A stretch of DNA of 64,000 bases from Candidatus Saganbacteria bacterium. Its GTDB lineage: Bacteria; Margulisbacteria; WOR-1; XYC2-FULL-46-14; XYC2-FULL-37-10. The stretch lies in assembly GCA_016223245.1 (NCBI GenBank), contig JACRPL010000011.1, forward strand, positions 28,707 to 92,706. The letters run 5' to 3'. Below, piece by piece: positions 57,301 to 61,382 of this stretch. The notes beneath the pieces are model-generated. The model did not search any database. It was not told the origin of the DNA and worked only from the letters and a program-made list of their open reading frames with translations. Positions within the stretch are counted from its first letter, which is position 1, and every line of letters starts with the position of its first letter. The position numbers were made by a program, and so were the translations under genes.

Positions 57301-58177
57301 AACAATTACTGTTGATTCGAATAATAATACCTACGTTGCTTGGACAGATTTTAGAGATTATGTTGCCGCAAATGGAAAGAATCCCGTCCCGGGCGACAAC
57401 TATGAAATCTACTTCCAAAAAATCCCCTCAAACTTTGCGCCTGTAAGTGCAAACGCCACTTCTAAATTACAAACTAATGCAGTTAATACTGCATCAAAAG
57501 AAGTTTCTGCCCTAGCAACCGCCAAACCAACCCTCCTCGAACCCGCCGACGGCTCTACTGTCAAAACCATCCGCCCGACATTCAAATGGACAGGTATCAG
57601 AGGAATAACGAATTATAAACTATCTGTTGGGACGTTAGCCGGTTTGCCTGTTAGCCCGTTGACAAAGGCATTCTCAAAAAATATTACTCAATCGGAAGCA
57701 ACGCCTTCAAACGCTACCGATCCTACTATCGCTTACTCTATAAACGAATTCGACGAAGGCTTGTCAAAAGGAACTTGGTACTGGAAAGTCTCCTCCAACC
57801 CAAGCACTACTCTTGAAGCATCATCTGATATCTGGTCGTTCACAGTCGATCCACCACTTTCAATGACAGGTGTTGCAAATTATCCTAATCCCTTCAACCC
57901 TAATAAAGAAAGAACAAAGATACGCTATCGACTTGGAAAATCTGCCGATGAAGCAAAGATAAGGATCTACGATATCACAGGTTCTCTTGTGCGCGAACTT
58001 GATGGAACGACAAATGCCGAAGGCTCTTCGATCTGGGATAAATATAACGATGTCTTGTGGGACGGCCGCAACGGCCGCGGAGATATCGTTATGAACGGCA
58101 TCTATCCGTTTGATGTGATTGCGACCCTTAATGGGCAGTCGGTTATGGGCAAGGGAAAGATAGCGGTGCTCAAATGA
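42332..58177 (+). CDS. Giant (5,281 aa) secreted protein: lipase-like domain, many Ig/FlgD-like domains, CTD
   Basis: A signal peptide (about 1-22) precedes an alpha/beta-hydrolase (lipase/PGAP1-like) domain (about 30-520), with oxyanion region LIILVHGVN and nucleophile elbow IAHSMGGL (Ser 214). Ig-like domains follow (about 600-1,600), an unassigned region (about 1,700-2,650), then a long series of FlgD-like domains, many opening SPNGDG or PNPFTPNGDG (starts near 2,690, 2,815, 3,153, 3,262, 3,373, 4,012, 4,146). Four 91-residue repeats occupy about 4,293-4,659, then a sialidase/propeller-like stretch with SADGGISWS (about 4,890-5,030), an Fn3-like domain (about 5,070-5,170) and a C-terminal domain with NYPNPFNPN, RIYDITGSLVREL, VLWDGRNGRG and GKGKIAVLK. 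AAGG precedes the ATG. The frame stays open over 15.8 kb despite more than a dozen inserted repeats. Probable surface adhesin/enzyme, coupled by ATGA to a PorV gene. Confidence 0.88.
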   Translation: MYFKKIIILISISFCLLSQVFADSKIETKTSPNYLIILVHGVNTPGFVWMGGKGQSSADNGSDVSQLDDKYRGFGDLLGYLRNNLGLDGYVYYYTFSQRDGKISNQARELGDPNYSNPAVGGSIMNHKGLTDQPDITSSSPLELRKYLRYPLTNNSDPKIVDVGSDGKANSWIKQAREDFKKWFYDFGPGSKENPKRYPTDIEIPSKYIIIAHSMGGLVAREYLSSDYYQGSVEALVTIDSQHLGSNGAKALKRIFEFYNGREWIDQYGQMLGLTIAMLMANQDDLAIYTGFCAIAMPIGRAVIDQNYTKGNMGWYPDQPGVQDMAVDSNYLRELNSKPFINSSNPLRVRLVSGRGIPTPSGDLPVNRYLLGAEAIQTVFSSSYLNDLPLGGKLMAIYMSVLLGAIINQDGDIYGTNVSQLGEGLSSLKAPNIDLKKYTYTFVEDSDVIADAIIGASAAIGLANAANLITGGPGAWPLKWAIIVAAATTVTKGIEYRYSTYLAGHGLILKKVYEEHIIDKALEDFVALGGNATTAEAKSSIPASSIDSPTSGYDAPQQAFALLSNKNKDGSDAGNYHTVTIETVTESSNHLQAAPIEIDGQKRWVSGVMVKETPTAIKGVINTFLPKKLKSFEYSENFAAWKPVPAVDEWGNFTVKDLKLAEGQNVIAFKAESWIGNKMNQILTITLNTIPMVASEFSPLPGTYLKNNMPTISGKFAKSSYSAASLESIAILNAKILSMGQGSGSKGQVEIDILAETEVTIGGEAYNKYLIYKYKPKTPLLDGEYTLIVNVSSNVGNSSAVTNFIVDTQSPTITMTPIAPYSPRAPSSAKATEGKPATIRYSVSDEASPLIKSVTCNLYDSNNNFVTNISTADSLSLGDNYFNWDGTYTPLPLGEGIGVRVVDGSYIVKVKAFDLAGNMTVAEQPITIDSTPPVISKLTMSPNPMTSNSQSMSLEAKTNEHSTVIIKLINKSKNNATTAYLAQANGLTGQQANSFSANYSWQYADMFSKGPEDGIYRIEVTARDDAGNESSPTTIESFRIDRTPPEIYGQITSPYVLSNVGVNAYKTTLSYRLSNNLPSPLSGEGGPSTQSMVGEVKIKLYNQTTGVLVNSWPDAPSSTTDTNYITWNGSDPVNAKGAYKFQIIATDDVGNTGISYATCVKDGIAPTISYPSEDNAQVSGMISIRGTAMDPDWTNDKSFKQYAVFYKKGQKQGRGEGAWETLAIEVPLVNRNPADAKNLSIRPLQNDSTLAYLNTNVLENGTYTVLVIVDEDGGDSISTARVIEVKNDAFSAQSNQNPYAKLNTIPNSVDFTDPATKLPISFLNSVKPANVYVEILKPSPPALPVRQAGPLPQGERGGGRTSEASIGVGEGNRVVFYKYFPNVAGAPFTGRCDYKPGSDLGYFIWNDTDGYHLRMSTNGKQHKFSGSIVSMGGNLSVASLKQGVVSQNNMISWDQTISRGETGFDFSADGRIIISPAIDADPKNPETSGEKAYLGASKFTQKFLPIVIDGQSQRLVNLASMANSSQPTANSGAVSGMPLAVSWDGKYDTGSYVDSGSYIIRIVAEGADGVGVATDEAAINIVTPYNLSIKEVSPTDKKFSTLGMPDRVSVFYNVSKDSIVSASVYDSAGNFKAKILDGQEVLGSPNPNNPLSFYWKGNYPDPDSRRVVSGGKYRIEITATAKDGSASKKEIIDDINVSSFTNSAGSGLAIDPIGQETMLGREKIHLAEGESPYYVETSATGEYHAPKDFSYTLSATGKTLITAYPYVPFAGLMHRGFRQVDVLVKAKMKVNGYVHTIEWSLTKGFYHEKRGGRDQIHNNSKTFGIRENGDPYYIEDDTFTAGGIWRNWNEEYPGLENSEAKIEIYSKDGSFLLDSTEAWFKDSDGFVKTNKGIFEVRLEGARQEIDGAGHAQRYDAKVYVKLPDNSPIAYSRLTNRFVPWVGFINAKSPASDRIKDYSSPEIMLDVQKGLGFPGGKFFNDPTAKLSDPFPSSLADDLKKKWNATEPKTFQAVAEAIENIKNDSSLKNYSGETYGFNATDGYNSYLSDEHIEFIPITAPEGGAFEYNNASPIVKISTNLTYAGRGDGNKLSPFEFSWPLVDSEKTDKYPSLGTAKRDELIKDPQKYTGTSKDGTFWDLDNAEWNSKKFEANNSTIIGGNLAKYDKIQNKTLWDSEKTADNLLIIPTYVDKAALAAVSNNPEVAITNPNLSKSDFIHAEGVDKAGVNWSTSDDTNLTSSNGLIKNGPLVFNENTFLGTRILNIYDLYKDKLSSEHTSPNALKFTFLNRNPFNDSDTTSPIDNPNLSDFKWSAIVKDKTGGINKDISLEATNIYNNASQLDDTLSLKLNLSASESRYVEIRGSTPGAYDLMYFDGNVWKTIFVSSEAKSGTLAWWNVSRLNGKYTVLLRSNSNSASTDISIGTLVKNDGASHEVYSTYRRAQLLFPANAFTKDELVTITPVSMKEIYVRNRPIILTSGPIVEIKPSPYKFKTPSTDGVEGRPTLRFVYTLNDLTELKLWKPEDGVPHNLPWNIHQVTASGDLQIIDNNHQSVEENNGEKQYVFSGPLNHFSTYALLPGKFHLSAPMVFADRYITNKNYATIYGTAEPGSELRIFVSKEPRSSFAGSVAIATKNAGPDKGEFRFENIDLLADDGVNYVYVVSSPQGNPEVMTFSDVEITKDTIPPIASSSQNLYAFSPNGDGKYDTVDYLLKTNENGKIRLQLAADGKQLLNQELSAEANKEIKLTWSKDGFDIYKRNSLTGIWDAVSRQPIAVSLSDGDYQTTVYSIDEAGNISNNVSGRTVVDTTPPKINDLTALPNPFTPNGDGVKDTTTFKYNLSEPAYATLGIYREDGGLFRSYMAPTGKFAYPTDPLSFLPLDKGEMSRRDSGGSWAWDGRGSRNELLGGTYKYFISVEDNVGNVSTSEIKSVVVDREPTLIPYAYADPDPFSAISDTQNYTNIKYYISRDNVEVQAVIMGKEGKPIKNLVFGETKNKGEHSVKWYGDYIPGYDGPIDNEHPDKLADGAYQFKIYANDPYNSTKADISNTVLIDNTPPFVTVYPVKVDRINRKATLRYYLPENSSVEVLAYQDNGTLIKKLVESELEKAGEHLIYWTVPQASIGKTYITVTAVDRAKNTDKKTTEIFSLDVETPLSIANAKASPSPFTPNGDGKDDASKLDFKIVGGEPPYKINVNVLNPGGATIKKLIVDESHDDGNVSIIYKPDTVLTDGKYSYSINVVDAMGASADGTVDTVLISTKPTISISSDLTKFSPNNDGVKDTITFNYSIDYPVAYETGNAQIKIEILDPNLQTILTKNFSNTPGSYTYVWDGKPNSGSTITPGNYFARISAIDPLLTSSDIKTISFACDNSNPIMSIISLSPSPFSPDVNGRNDQTVLSYSLSKGANVTVEVRAKDGSLVKRLISSQWTDAYAPTASLSIKSKKLKALAVPTIVWDGSTSSADSGLRRIVPDGIYKFYIDALDDAGNAYEVTQDVAVDDTKPLTPEASALPSHTNAAGQNFIGTAETGSLVEVYDNGSLVASSKAVDGEFNIPISLLLGINEIKTRAIDPAGNISDYSKMQTATYETDAPIISNIQISPNPAKAGPLSISFGSSKTLLSTPEVLVNGNAAKIINNEQLIINNNVYDYIYNVSSSDAQGSFTIKVIAEDLSSNISTTEFKAAGSSSFIIDTVNPTISNVDIKPKYAKLGSRITIDPSVSEDLLNDPIIRIGDPLRLASKESSIKYSDIRTDYSYSYIVGTVESEGLNLVTIEAVDLAGNASQFTGSTTIDRVIPQISNLSYSQNPAKAGELTLTFNVSEPLLVAPTVEVTQNGASTQFVPEVGGLWSKVGDQVTAKYTVFASSNGVNDGTAEVKVSTTDLAGNSNLQKYTDLIVDTQSPVFSNLKCDVNNPDFSKYAKAGSVATITFNSSEKLQFNPSVKINGNTASYSSGPLTLAPNSFEYTHQYMVGNSDVNGQASVSIDGFDHANNEGAYNSQSASETFIIDLVNPTVNIDSSYSLIANPSPFSTNTNPDGTDIPRFTTLKYGLSEPSYVTVKVYKVPDGKKAFIASDFASSNYVYTLVSGVWKDAGLQSVQWNGEISSNKNLYDLNNDGYVDTVGEYAFIVEGKDRAGNLTLKKWGGTVWVQNNVLTLKGPDQLDFATAKVPTPEGNPDPHYFSPNGNSPTKTTKLYFIVDNALNPVAPDQPQKIEAQEFISNTKAVGKYSVKVYSDAGLSNLIRIVTPDATVQSSSLGWAVWDGKNDAWQFVADGTYYLDVDVKDYANDQAVNNHLTRSVVVDNTAPNKPSIIADPSHTPKNAWSTHNTPYLSWVDPGDSGGSGVISYQQQLDGGAWQAVSSPWHLGVLSDGMHIIRVKAIDKTGNVGAYDEAVFNIDTTAPNFNSVTVDPSHTPTDNWSSHNSPYIAFSVSDAASGVSYVQGFIDGISQGNISSPYHPTIGDGTHTIKLRVYDTVGLSGDSGTFNFKIDTTPPNAPAISTNVSTETWINNNKPVITWSNPGDAGSGVDHYVGYIDGADQGTVATKWQPTITDGTHTVYVKSVDAMGLTSSASNAMTFKIDTTAPNAPSLSISTPTGTWTNQNNPTISWSNPGDAGSGVDHYVGYIDGNSQGNVSSPWKPTISEGAHTLSVEAFDGVGLMSSSAIYSFKIDKVKPSITPPSSPQPFNPYVDGSKTLSFSVTDPAPSSGGLTVTAQILKTDSTAVEDLTVTGNNSADWNGINNSGDYVNEGDYKLKIMASDSAGNSTSDASCIVAIQDDQRITNNPADSNSPYLVWNQGTNLTLKWIEGWNDETRTISESTANVWNGDADKDAWFYINFNGSQVTLSTQGDGGGDKDSHIYYANSNVDTSTLEITWQSTLSLNQGWYRLHSHAHTSSTQGYGWAGATAVYQYRWYNQYLSQSNNLGQTWTNSLQSSSVDNYPNPNQSQTQIAKNGSTWHKIYLNSSNLYHLYYQRSADGGISWSTAVPINGTTNMCSDRGGIMYPTITVDSNNNTYVAWTDFRDYVAANGKNPVPGDNYEIYFQKIPSNFAPVSANATSKLQTNAVNTASKEVSALATAKPTLLEPADGSTVKTIRPTFKWTGIRGITNYKLSVGTLAGLPVSPLTKAFSKNITQSEATPSNATDPTIAYSINEFDEGLSKGTWYWKVSSNPSTTLEASSDIWSFTVDPPLSMTGVANYPNPFNPNKERTKIRYRLGKSADEAKIRIYDITGSLVRELDGTTNAEGSSIWDKYNDVLWDGRNGRGDIVMNGIYPFDVIATLNGQSVMGKGKIAVLK
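44811..44831. repeat. In-frame palindromic repeat CCTCCG...CGGAGG
   Basis: Arms CCTCCG (44811-44816) and CGGAGG (44826-44831) around CTAAAGCTA. Read in frame it encodes SSAKATEG-like residues near position 826 of the giant protein. Confidence 0.7.
44997..45032. repeat. In-frame CCCCTCT/AGAGGGG palindromic repeat
   Basis: Arms 44997-45003 and 45013-45019 followed by ATAGGGGTGAGGG. It encodes PLPLGEGIGVRV in a loop of the giant protein (near 889). Confidence 0.7.
45563..45608. repeat. In-frame double palindrome (CCCTCTCCACT and CCATCGAC arms)
   Basis: An 11-bp perfect stem (45563-45573 with 45575-45585) and an 8-bp stem (45590-45597 with 45601-45608), followed by TGGGTGAGG. It encodes PSPLSGEGGPSTQSMVGE near residue 1,077. 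Confidence 0.8.
46343..46443. repeat. Composite nested inverted repeat, in frame (about 100 bp)
   Basis: An outer CCCTCACCCC arm (46343-46352) pairs with GGGGTGGGTGAGGG (46430-46443). Inside are CCTGCCTG/CAGGCAGG (46357-46377) and CTCTCCC/GGGAGAG (46380-46396). It adds about 33 residues (for example LPVRQAGPLPQGERGGG) to the giant protein near 1,337-1,371. Confidence 0.8.
50173..50200. repeat. Palindromic repeat, GGAACC family, in the giant gene
   Basis: Outer stem GGAACC/GGTTCC, inner stem GCGAA/TTCGC, loop GTTCA, unpaired A on the 3' side. Encodes EPRSSFAGS in frame. Confidence 0.8.
50931..50989. repeat. In-frame composite palindrome (CTCCCCCTT and TGTCCC arms)
   Basis: Nested arms ACCCCC/GGGGGT at the ends, CTCCCCCTT/AAGGGGGAG (50945-50965) and TGTCCC/GGGACA (50967-50981) inside. 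Encodes PLSFLPLDKGEMSRRDSGG near residue 2,870-2,886. Confidence 0.8.
55208..56308 (+). repeat. Four tandem 91-residue domain repeats in the giant gene
   Basis: Four related units each running from [NA]xPxx..PSHTP/TETW to FxIDTTxPN. The third and fourth share a 20-residue segment identical in protein (55841-55900 and 56114-56173, 273 bp apart), while the 60 bp differ at synonymous positions. Confidence 0.8.
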
Positions 58178-59265
58178 GAAAAACTAAATCAAAAATCCGA
58201 AATCCGAAAGCCCTCACCCAAATTTTTCAATTTTGGAAGCTTAAAGCTATTTCCCCTCTCCCAGTGGGAGAGGGTTTAATTGAATATAGATTTCAAAATT
58301 CGAAAAATCGGGTGAGGGAAAAGAAACTGGGTGAGGGTTTTAGGTTGCTTATTCGGAATTCGATATTAGGATTTATCACAGCAATAATATTTTCTTCAGT
58401 CGCATTCGCTTCTTCTCAAGCTGGAGTCGACATCGCAGTTCTCAACGCCGGCGTCGGCGCTCGTCCTATGGGAATGGGCGGTGCTTTTACATCTATCGCC
58501 GATAACGCGGATTCGCCATATTGGAATCCCGCAGGCCTTTCAAATATTACAAGCCAGGAAATAACAACAATGCAGACAAAACTATCAACCGATACCGACC
58601 ATTACTATATAAGCTACGCGACAAAACTTGGTAAAGGAACTCTTGGCATCTCTTGGATCCAGGTATCGCTGGGCAATATCACTCAAACCACAACAACCGA
58701 TGCTTTTAACGAAGTCATAACAACAAATGTTTTCAGTTATTTCAGCAACGCATATCTTCTGGCATACGGTTTGCCTATTACTCCAAATATATCTTTCGGT
58801 ATGACCGCGAAATACTTAACATCGGACATGTTCGGCATCGCGGGCGGCCAAGCCTATGGATACAGTTTCTCGCCAGCTTTCTTGATTAAAGCGCGCGGAT
58901 GGTCATTTGGCGCAAAAGTAGATGAACTTGCAAACGAACAAAAATGGGAAACAGGGACAGCAGAAAAGGTTCCTCCAAAAGCCAGGGTTGGAATTTCATT
59001 TATGGAACCGCGGGGTTTACCCGCAGGTTCCACGGTGGCCATCGATGTCGCCCAAACGCTTAGAAGTTCTTATTCGCCGGAATTCGCTTTCGGATACGAG
59101 TATAAAAAGGGCGATCTGGCCTTAAGAGCAGGACTTCTTGATTCAAATCTTACAGCAGGCGCGGGGTTTAGATCCGGGAAAGCCTCGCTCGATTATGCTT
59201 ATGTCCAGCAAAGTTCCGTTTCGCGAAATAATGTCCACCGGATCTCGCTTAGCGGGAAATGGTGA
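58174..59265 (+). CDS. PorV-family outer-membrane barrel coupled to the giant exoprotein
   Basis: A 363-aa protein. The barrel opens with VDIAVLNAGVGARPMGMGGAFTSIADNADSPYWNPAGLSN, the PorV/PorQ signature, and ends NVHRISLSGKW with a terminal aromatic residue. A signal peptide (SILGFITAIIFSSVAFA) sits at about 63-79. Before it lie about 57 residues encoded by a palindromic insertion plus ATCCGAAATCC-type low-complexity DNA. The ATG overlaps the stop of the giant gene (ATGA). The native start may be the in-frame GTG at 58312 or a TTG at 58345, both nearer the signal peptide. A GGAACC-family palindrome (59004-59031) encodes MEPRGLPAGST inside the barrel. Likely outer-membrane partner of the giant protein. 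Confidence 0.82.
   Translation: MRKTKSKIRNPKALTQIFQFWKLKAISPLPVGEGLIEYRFQNSKNRVREKKLGEGFRLLIRNSILGFITAIIFSSVAFASSQAGVDIAVLNAGVGARPMGMGGAFTSIADNADSPYWNPAGLSNITSQEITTMQTKLSTDTDHYYISYATKLGKGTLGISWIQVSLGNITQTTTTDAFNEVITTNVFSYFSNAYLLAYGLPITPNISFGMTAKYLTSDMFGIAGGQAYGYSFSPAFLIKARGWSFGAKVDELANEQKWETGTAEKVPPKARVGISFMEPRGLPAGSTVAIDVAQTLRSSYSPEFAFGYEYKKGDLALRAGLLDSNLTAGAGFRSGKASLDYAYVQQSSVSRNNVHRISLSGKW
58211..58337. repeat. Composite palindromic insertion at the start of the PorV gene
   Basis: CCCTCACCC (58211-58219) is complementary to two GGGTGAGGG copies (58310-58318 and 58329-58337). The centre is the 10-bp stem CCCTCTCCCA/TGGGAGAGGG (58254-58274). It separates the start codon from the signal-peptide sequence. 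Confidence 0.75.
59004..59031. repeat. Palindromic repeat, GGAACC family, in the PorV gene
   Basis: Outer stem GGAACC/GGTTCC, inner stem GCGGG/CCCGC, loop GTTTA, unpaired A on the 3' side. The inner stem differs from other copies on both arms so pairing is kept. Confidence 0.8.
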
Positions 59266-59276
59266 TAAGATTTCAC

Positions 59277-59310
59277 TTGACAACTCCATATTTATATGTA
59301 AAATGGAGTT
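59277..59310 (+). promoter_or_regulatory. Leaderless promoter overlapped by a palindromic operator
   Basis: TTGACA (59277-59282), 16-bp spacer, TAAAAT (59299-59304); +1 falls on the A of the ATG at 59311. A perfect inverted repeat AACTCCAT (59282-59289)/ATGGAGTT (59303-59310) brackets the spacer and -10, with an inner palindrome CATATTTATATG (59287-59298). This looks like an operator for a dimeric regulator. Confidence 0.65.
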
Positions 59311-60453
59311 ATGTATTCCAGATTGCTAAAGCCTCCAAAAGAGAAAAGCTTCTTTCTTTTTGGCCCAAGAGGGACAGGAAAGACCACCTGGGTCAAATCC
59401 CTTTCCCCCAAAGCCCTCTATTTGGACCTTCTGGAAGCGGAGCTGTTTAACGACCTATTGGCAAATCCCGGACGCCTCGAGAATTTGATCCCTGCTCATT
59501 TTAAAGATTGGGTGATAATCGATGAAGTCCAGAGGATACCTGAACTATTAAATGAAGTCCATAGATTGATCGAAAGTTCAGGATTCAAATTCATATTGAC
59601 CGGCTCAAGCGCGAGAAAATTAAAAAGAAAAGTCCCAAACCTGCTCGCAGGGCGCGCATTGACCTATTTTTTGCATCAGCTGACCGCAGGAGAGCTAGAT
59701 AAGGATTTTGATCTGGCCCATTCCCTCGCATACGGCCAACTCCCATCGGTATATATTGAATCCGACCCCAAAAAATATCTTGAAAGCTATGTTAAAACTT
59801 ATCTCGAAGAAGAAATACAACAGGAAGGATTGACCCGGAATCTTTCGGCATTTTCAAGATTCCTTGAAATAGCTAGTTTTTCGCAGGGTTCCGTGCTTAA
59901 TATTTCAAATATCGCGCGCGAAAGTGGGATTGAACGCAAAGTTGCCGAAAATTATTTTAATATTCTAGAAGACCTGTTGATCGCGCATCGAGTGCCGGTT
60001 TTTTCCAAAAAAGCCAAAAGACGCATGGCCTCCCATCCAAAATTTTATTTTTTCGATACCGGTATATACAGGACTCTTCGCCCAATGGGGCCGCTGGATA
60101 TGCCGGAAGATGTCCAAGGCATAGCTTTAGAAACATTATTATTCCAAGAGCTAAATGCTTTAAACGATTCTTTGGGGCTAGGATATAAGATCTATTATTG
60201 GAGGACGGCTCTTGATCTTGAGGTTGATTTTGTCCTATACGGGAATAAGGGCATTAAGGCATTTGAGATCAAAAGAACCGGCAAGCCAACCGGCTCCATG
60301 CTGAAAGGGCTAAAAGCTTTTACGCAAGATTATCCTATGGCTAAATCATATTTCCTTTATGGCGGCAAACGCAAAATAAGAGAAGGCTCAATCGAGCTGC
60401 TTCCTATTGAAGATGCCTTAAAAGGCCTGCCGGAAATCCTCTCTTCAAGATAA
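59311..60453 (+). CDS. AAA ATPase with DUF4143 domain
   Basis: A 380-aa AAA_14/DUF4143 ATPase. Walker A GPRGTGKT (18-25), Walker B WVIIDEVQ (about 67-74), sensor-like FILTGSSARKLKR (about 94-106). A winged-helix-like middle part (NISNIARESGIERKVAENYFNILEDL) follows, then a C-terminal PD-(D/E)XK-like region (YYWRTALDLEVDFVLYGNKGIKAFEIKRTG). It is intact in length and distinct in sequence from the member at 3059-4399. The role is unknown. The tight palindromic promoter suggests strict, perhaps auto-, regulation, as in toxin-antitoxin or defence genes (inference). Confidence 0.87.
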   Translation: MYSRLLKPPKEKSFFLFGPRGTGKTTWVKSLSPKALYLDLLEAELFNDLLANPGRLENLIPAHFKDWVIIDEVQRIPELLNEVHRLIESSGFKFILTGSSARKLKRKVPNLLAGRALTYFLHQLTAGELDKDFDLAHSLAYGQLPSVYIESDPKKYLESYVKTYLEEEIQQEGLTRNLSAFSRFLEIASFSQGSVLNISNIARESGIERKVAENYFNILEDLLIAHRVPVFSKKAKRRMASHPKFYFFDTGIYRTLRPMGPLDMPEDVQGIALETLLFQELNALNDSLGLGYKIYYWRTALDLEVDFVLYGNKGIKAFEIKRTGKPTGSMLKGLKAFTQDYPMAKSYFLYGGKRKIREGSIELLPIEDALKGLPEILSSR

Positions 60454-60693
60454 ATGCGCAAACCGCGGCCGAGAGAGCTTCCTGATGTTCCTGCATGAAA
60501 AGAGATTGGATCAATTATTTTTAGCCAGGGATTTTTCAATTATGGGGCTAATATTTTCAAGCTTGATTGTTGGTTTTTTTTCCAGAAAATCCAAACCCAC
60601 AACTGCCGCACGGGTGTTGCTTTCCCAAAACAACCCGCTTGTCCCGAGCTTGTCGAAGGACTATAATGCTCGCAGATAACCAGGAGGCCTTTT
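60454..60693. other. Intergenic stretch before mntA-hepT
   Basis: No gene is supported. It holds a palindromic repeat (60641-60662) that supplies part of the promoter of the nucleotidyltransferase gene. The rest has no recognisable feature. Confidence 0.45.
60639..60667 (+). promoter_or_regulatory. Promoter of mntA-hepT, overlapping a palindromic repeat
   Basis: TTGTCC (60639-60644), 17-bp spacer, TATAAT (60662-60667). The 3' part of the -35 box and the spacer are the repeat GTCC...GGAC (60641-60662, containing GAGCTTGTCGAAGGA). The leader is about 20 nt with AGGAGG (60682-60687). Confidence 0.55.
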
Positions 60694-60987
60694 ATGAAAA
60701 AATTTAAAGAAATTGAACTCGCGATAAATAAACACAAGCCATTTATGGCGGAAGAATTTAAAGTTAAATCTATGGAAATTTTCGGGTCGTTTGCGAGAGG
60801 CGAACAAACAGAACAAAGCGATCTTGACATTCTTGTTGAATTTTATGAAACAATCGACTTGTTTGCCTTTATACGCTTGGAAAATTTCTTGTCCAGCGCT
60901 GTCGGAATTAAGATCGACTTAATCACAAAGGACGCATTGAAGCCTCGAATAAAAGATAGAATACTGCAGGAAGCTATCCCTGTATGA
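60694..60987 (+). CDS. mntA: MNT-type nucleotidyltransferase antitoxin (MntA-like)
   Basis: A 97-aa minimal nucleotidyltransferase. The signature GSFARGE (31-37) followed by SDLDILVEF (Asp 43 and Asp 45) is complete, so it should be catalytically active. In studied pairs MntA modifies the HEPN partner by adding AMP to a tyrosine near its active site, which silences it. AGGAGG lies six bases before the ATG. The stop overlaps the hepT start (ATGA). Confidence 0.88.
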   Translation: MKKFKEIELAINKHKPFMAEEFKVKSMEIFGSFARGEQTEQSDLDILVEFYETIDLFAFIRLENFLSSAVGIKIDLITKDALKPRIKDRILQEAIPV

Positions 60988-61343
60988 AAAGAGATCATAG
61001 ATTATATCTTGACGATATTCTTGATGCTATTTCTAAAATAGAAAAGTATGTGGATGGAGCTGCGTTAGATGAGTTTTTCCGCGACAGCAAATCTATTGAT
61101 TCCGTGATAAGAAATTTTGAAGTGATGGGAGAAGCTGCGAAGAATATCCCCGATGAAGTTAGAGAAAAATACGGCAATGTCCCATGGAAAGAGATGGCAG
61201 GAATGCGCGATAAGCTGATACATGAATATTTTGGCGTTAATTTAGACATTGTTTGGGAAACCATAAAAAAACGCCTGCCCGAAGTAAAAATTGCAGTTAA
61301 AGAAGCATTAGAGAAAATGGATCAACAATTTGATCCTGGATAG
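60984..61343 (+). CDS. hepT: HEPN-domain RNase toxin (HepT-like, DUF86)
   Basis: A 119-aa all-helical DUF86/HEPN protein. The R-x4-H-x-Y motif is present as RDKLIHEY (Arg 75, His 80, Tyr 82), the RNase active site and AMP-accepting Tyr of HepT toxins. [16 protein letters not shown] and [19 protein letters not shown] are typical of the family. Together with mntA it makes an intact toxin-antitoxin pair. Confidence 0.88.
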   Translation: MKRDHRLYLDDILDAISKIEKYVDGAALDEFFRDSKSIDSVIRNFEVMGEAAKNIPDEVREKYGNVPWKEMAGMRDKLIHEYFGVNLDIVWETIKKRLPEVKIAVKEALEKMDQQFDPG

Positions 61344-61382
61344 TTTATGCAACTGTCCGCTATTTTAGAAAGGAGGCCTTTT

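Noticed and set aside
42332..58177. Assembly artefact or fusion of several genes
   Set aside because: The frame is open throughout with continuous domain repeats, one signal peptide at the start and one C-terminal domain at the end. Inserted repeats keep the frame, so a single gene is the simplest reading.
60485..60679. A 64-codon ORF before mntA
   Set aside because: It runs through the palindromic repeat and promoter, with no ribosome binding site and no protein-like conservation.
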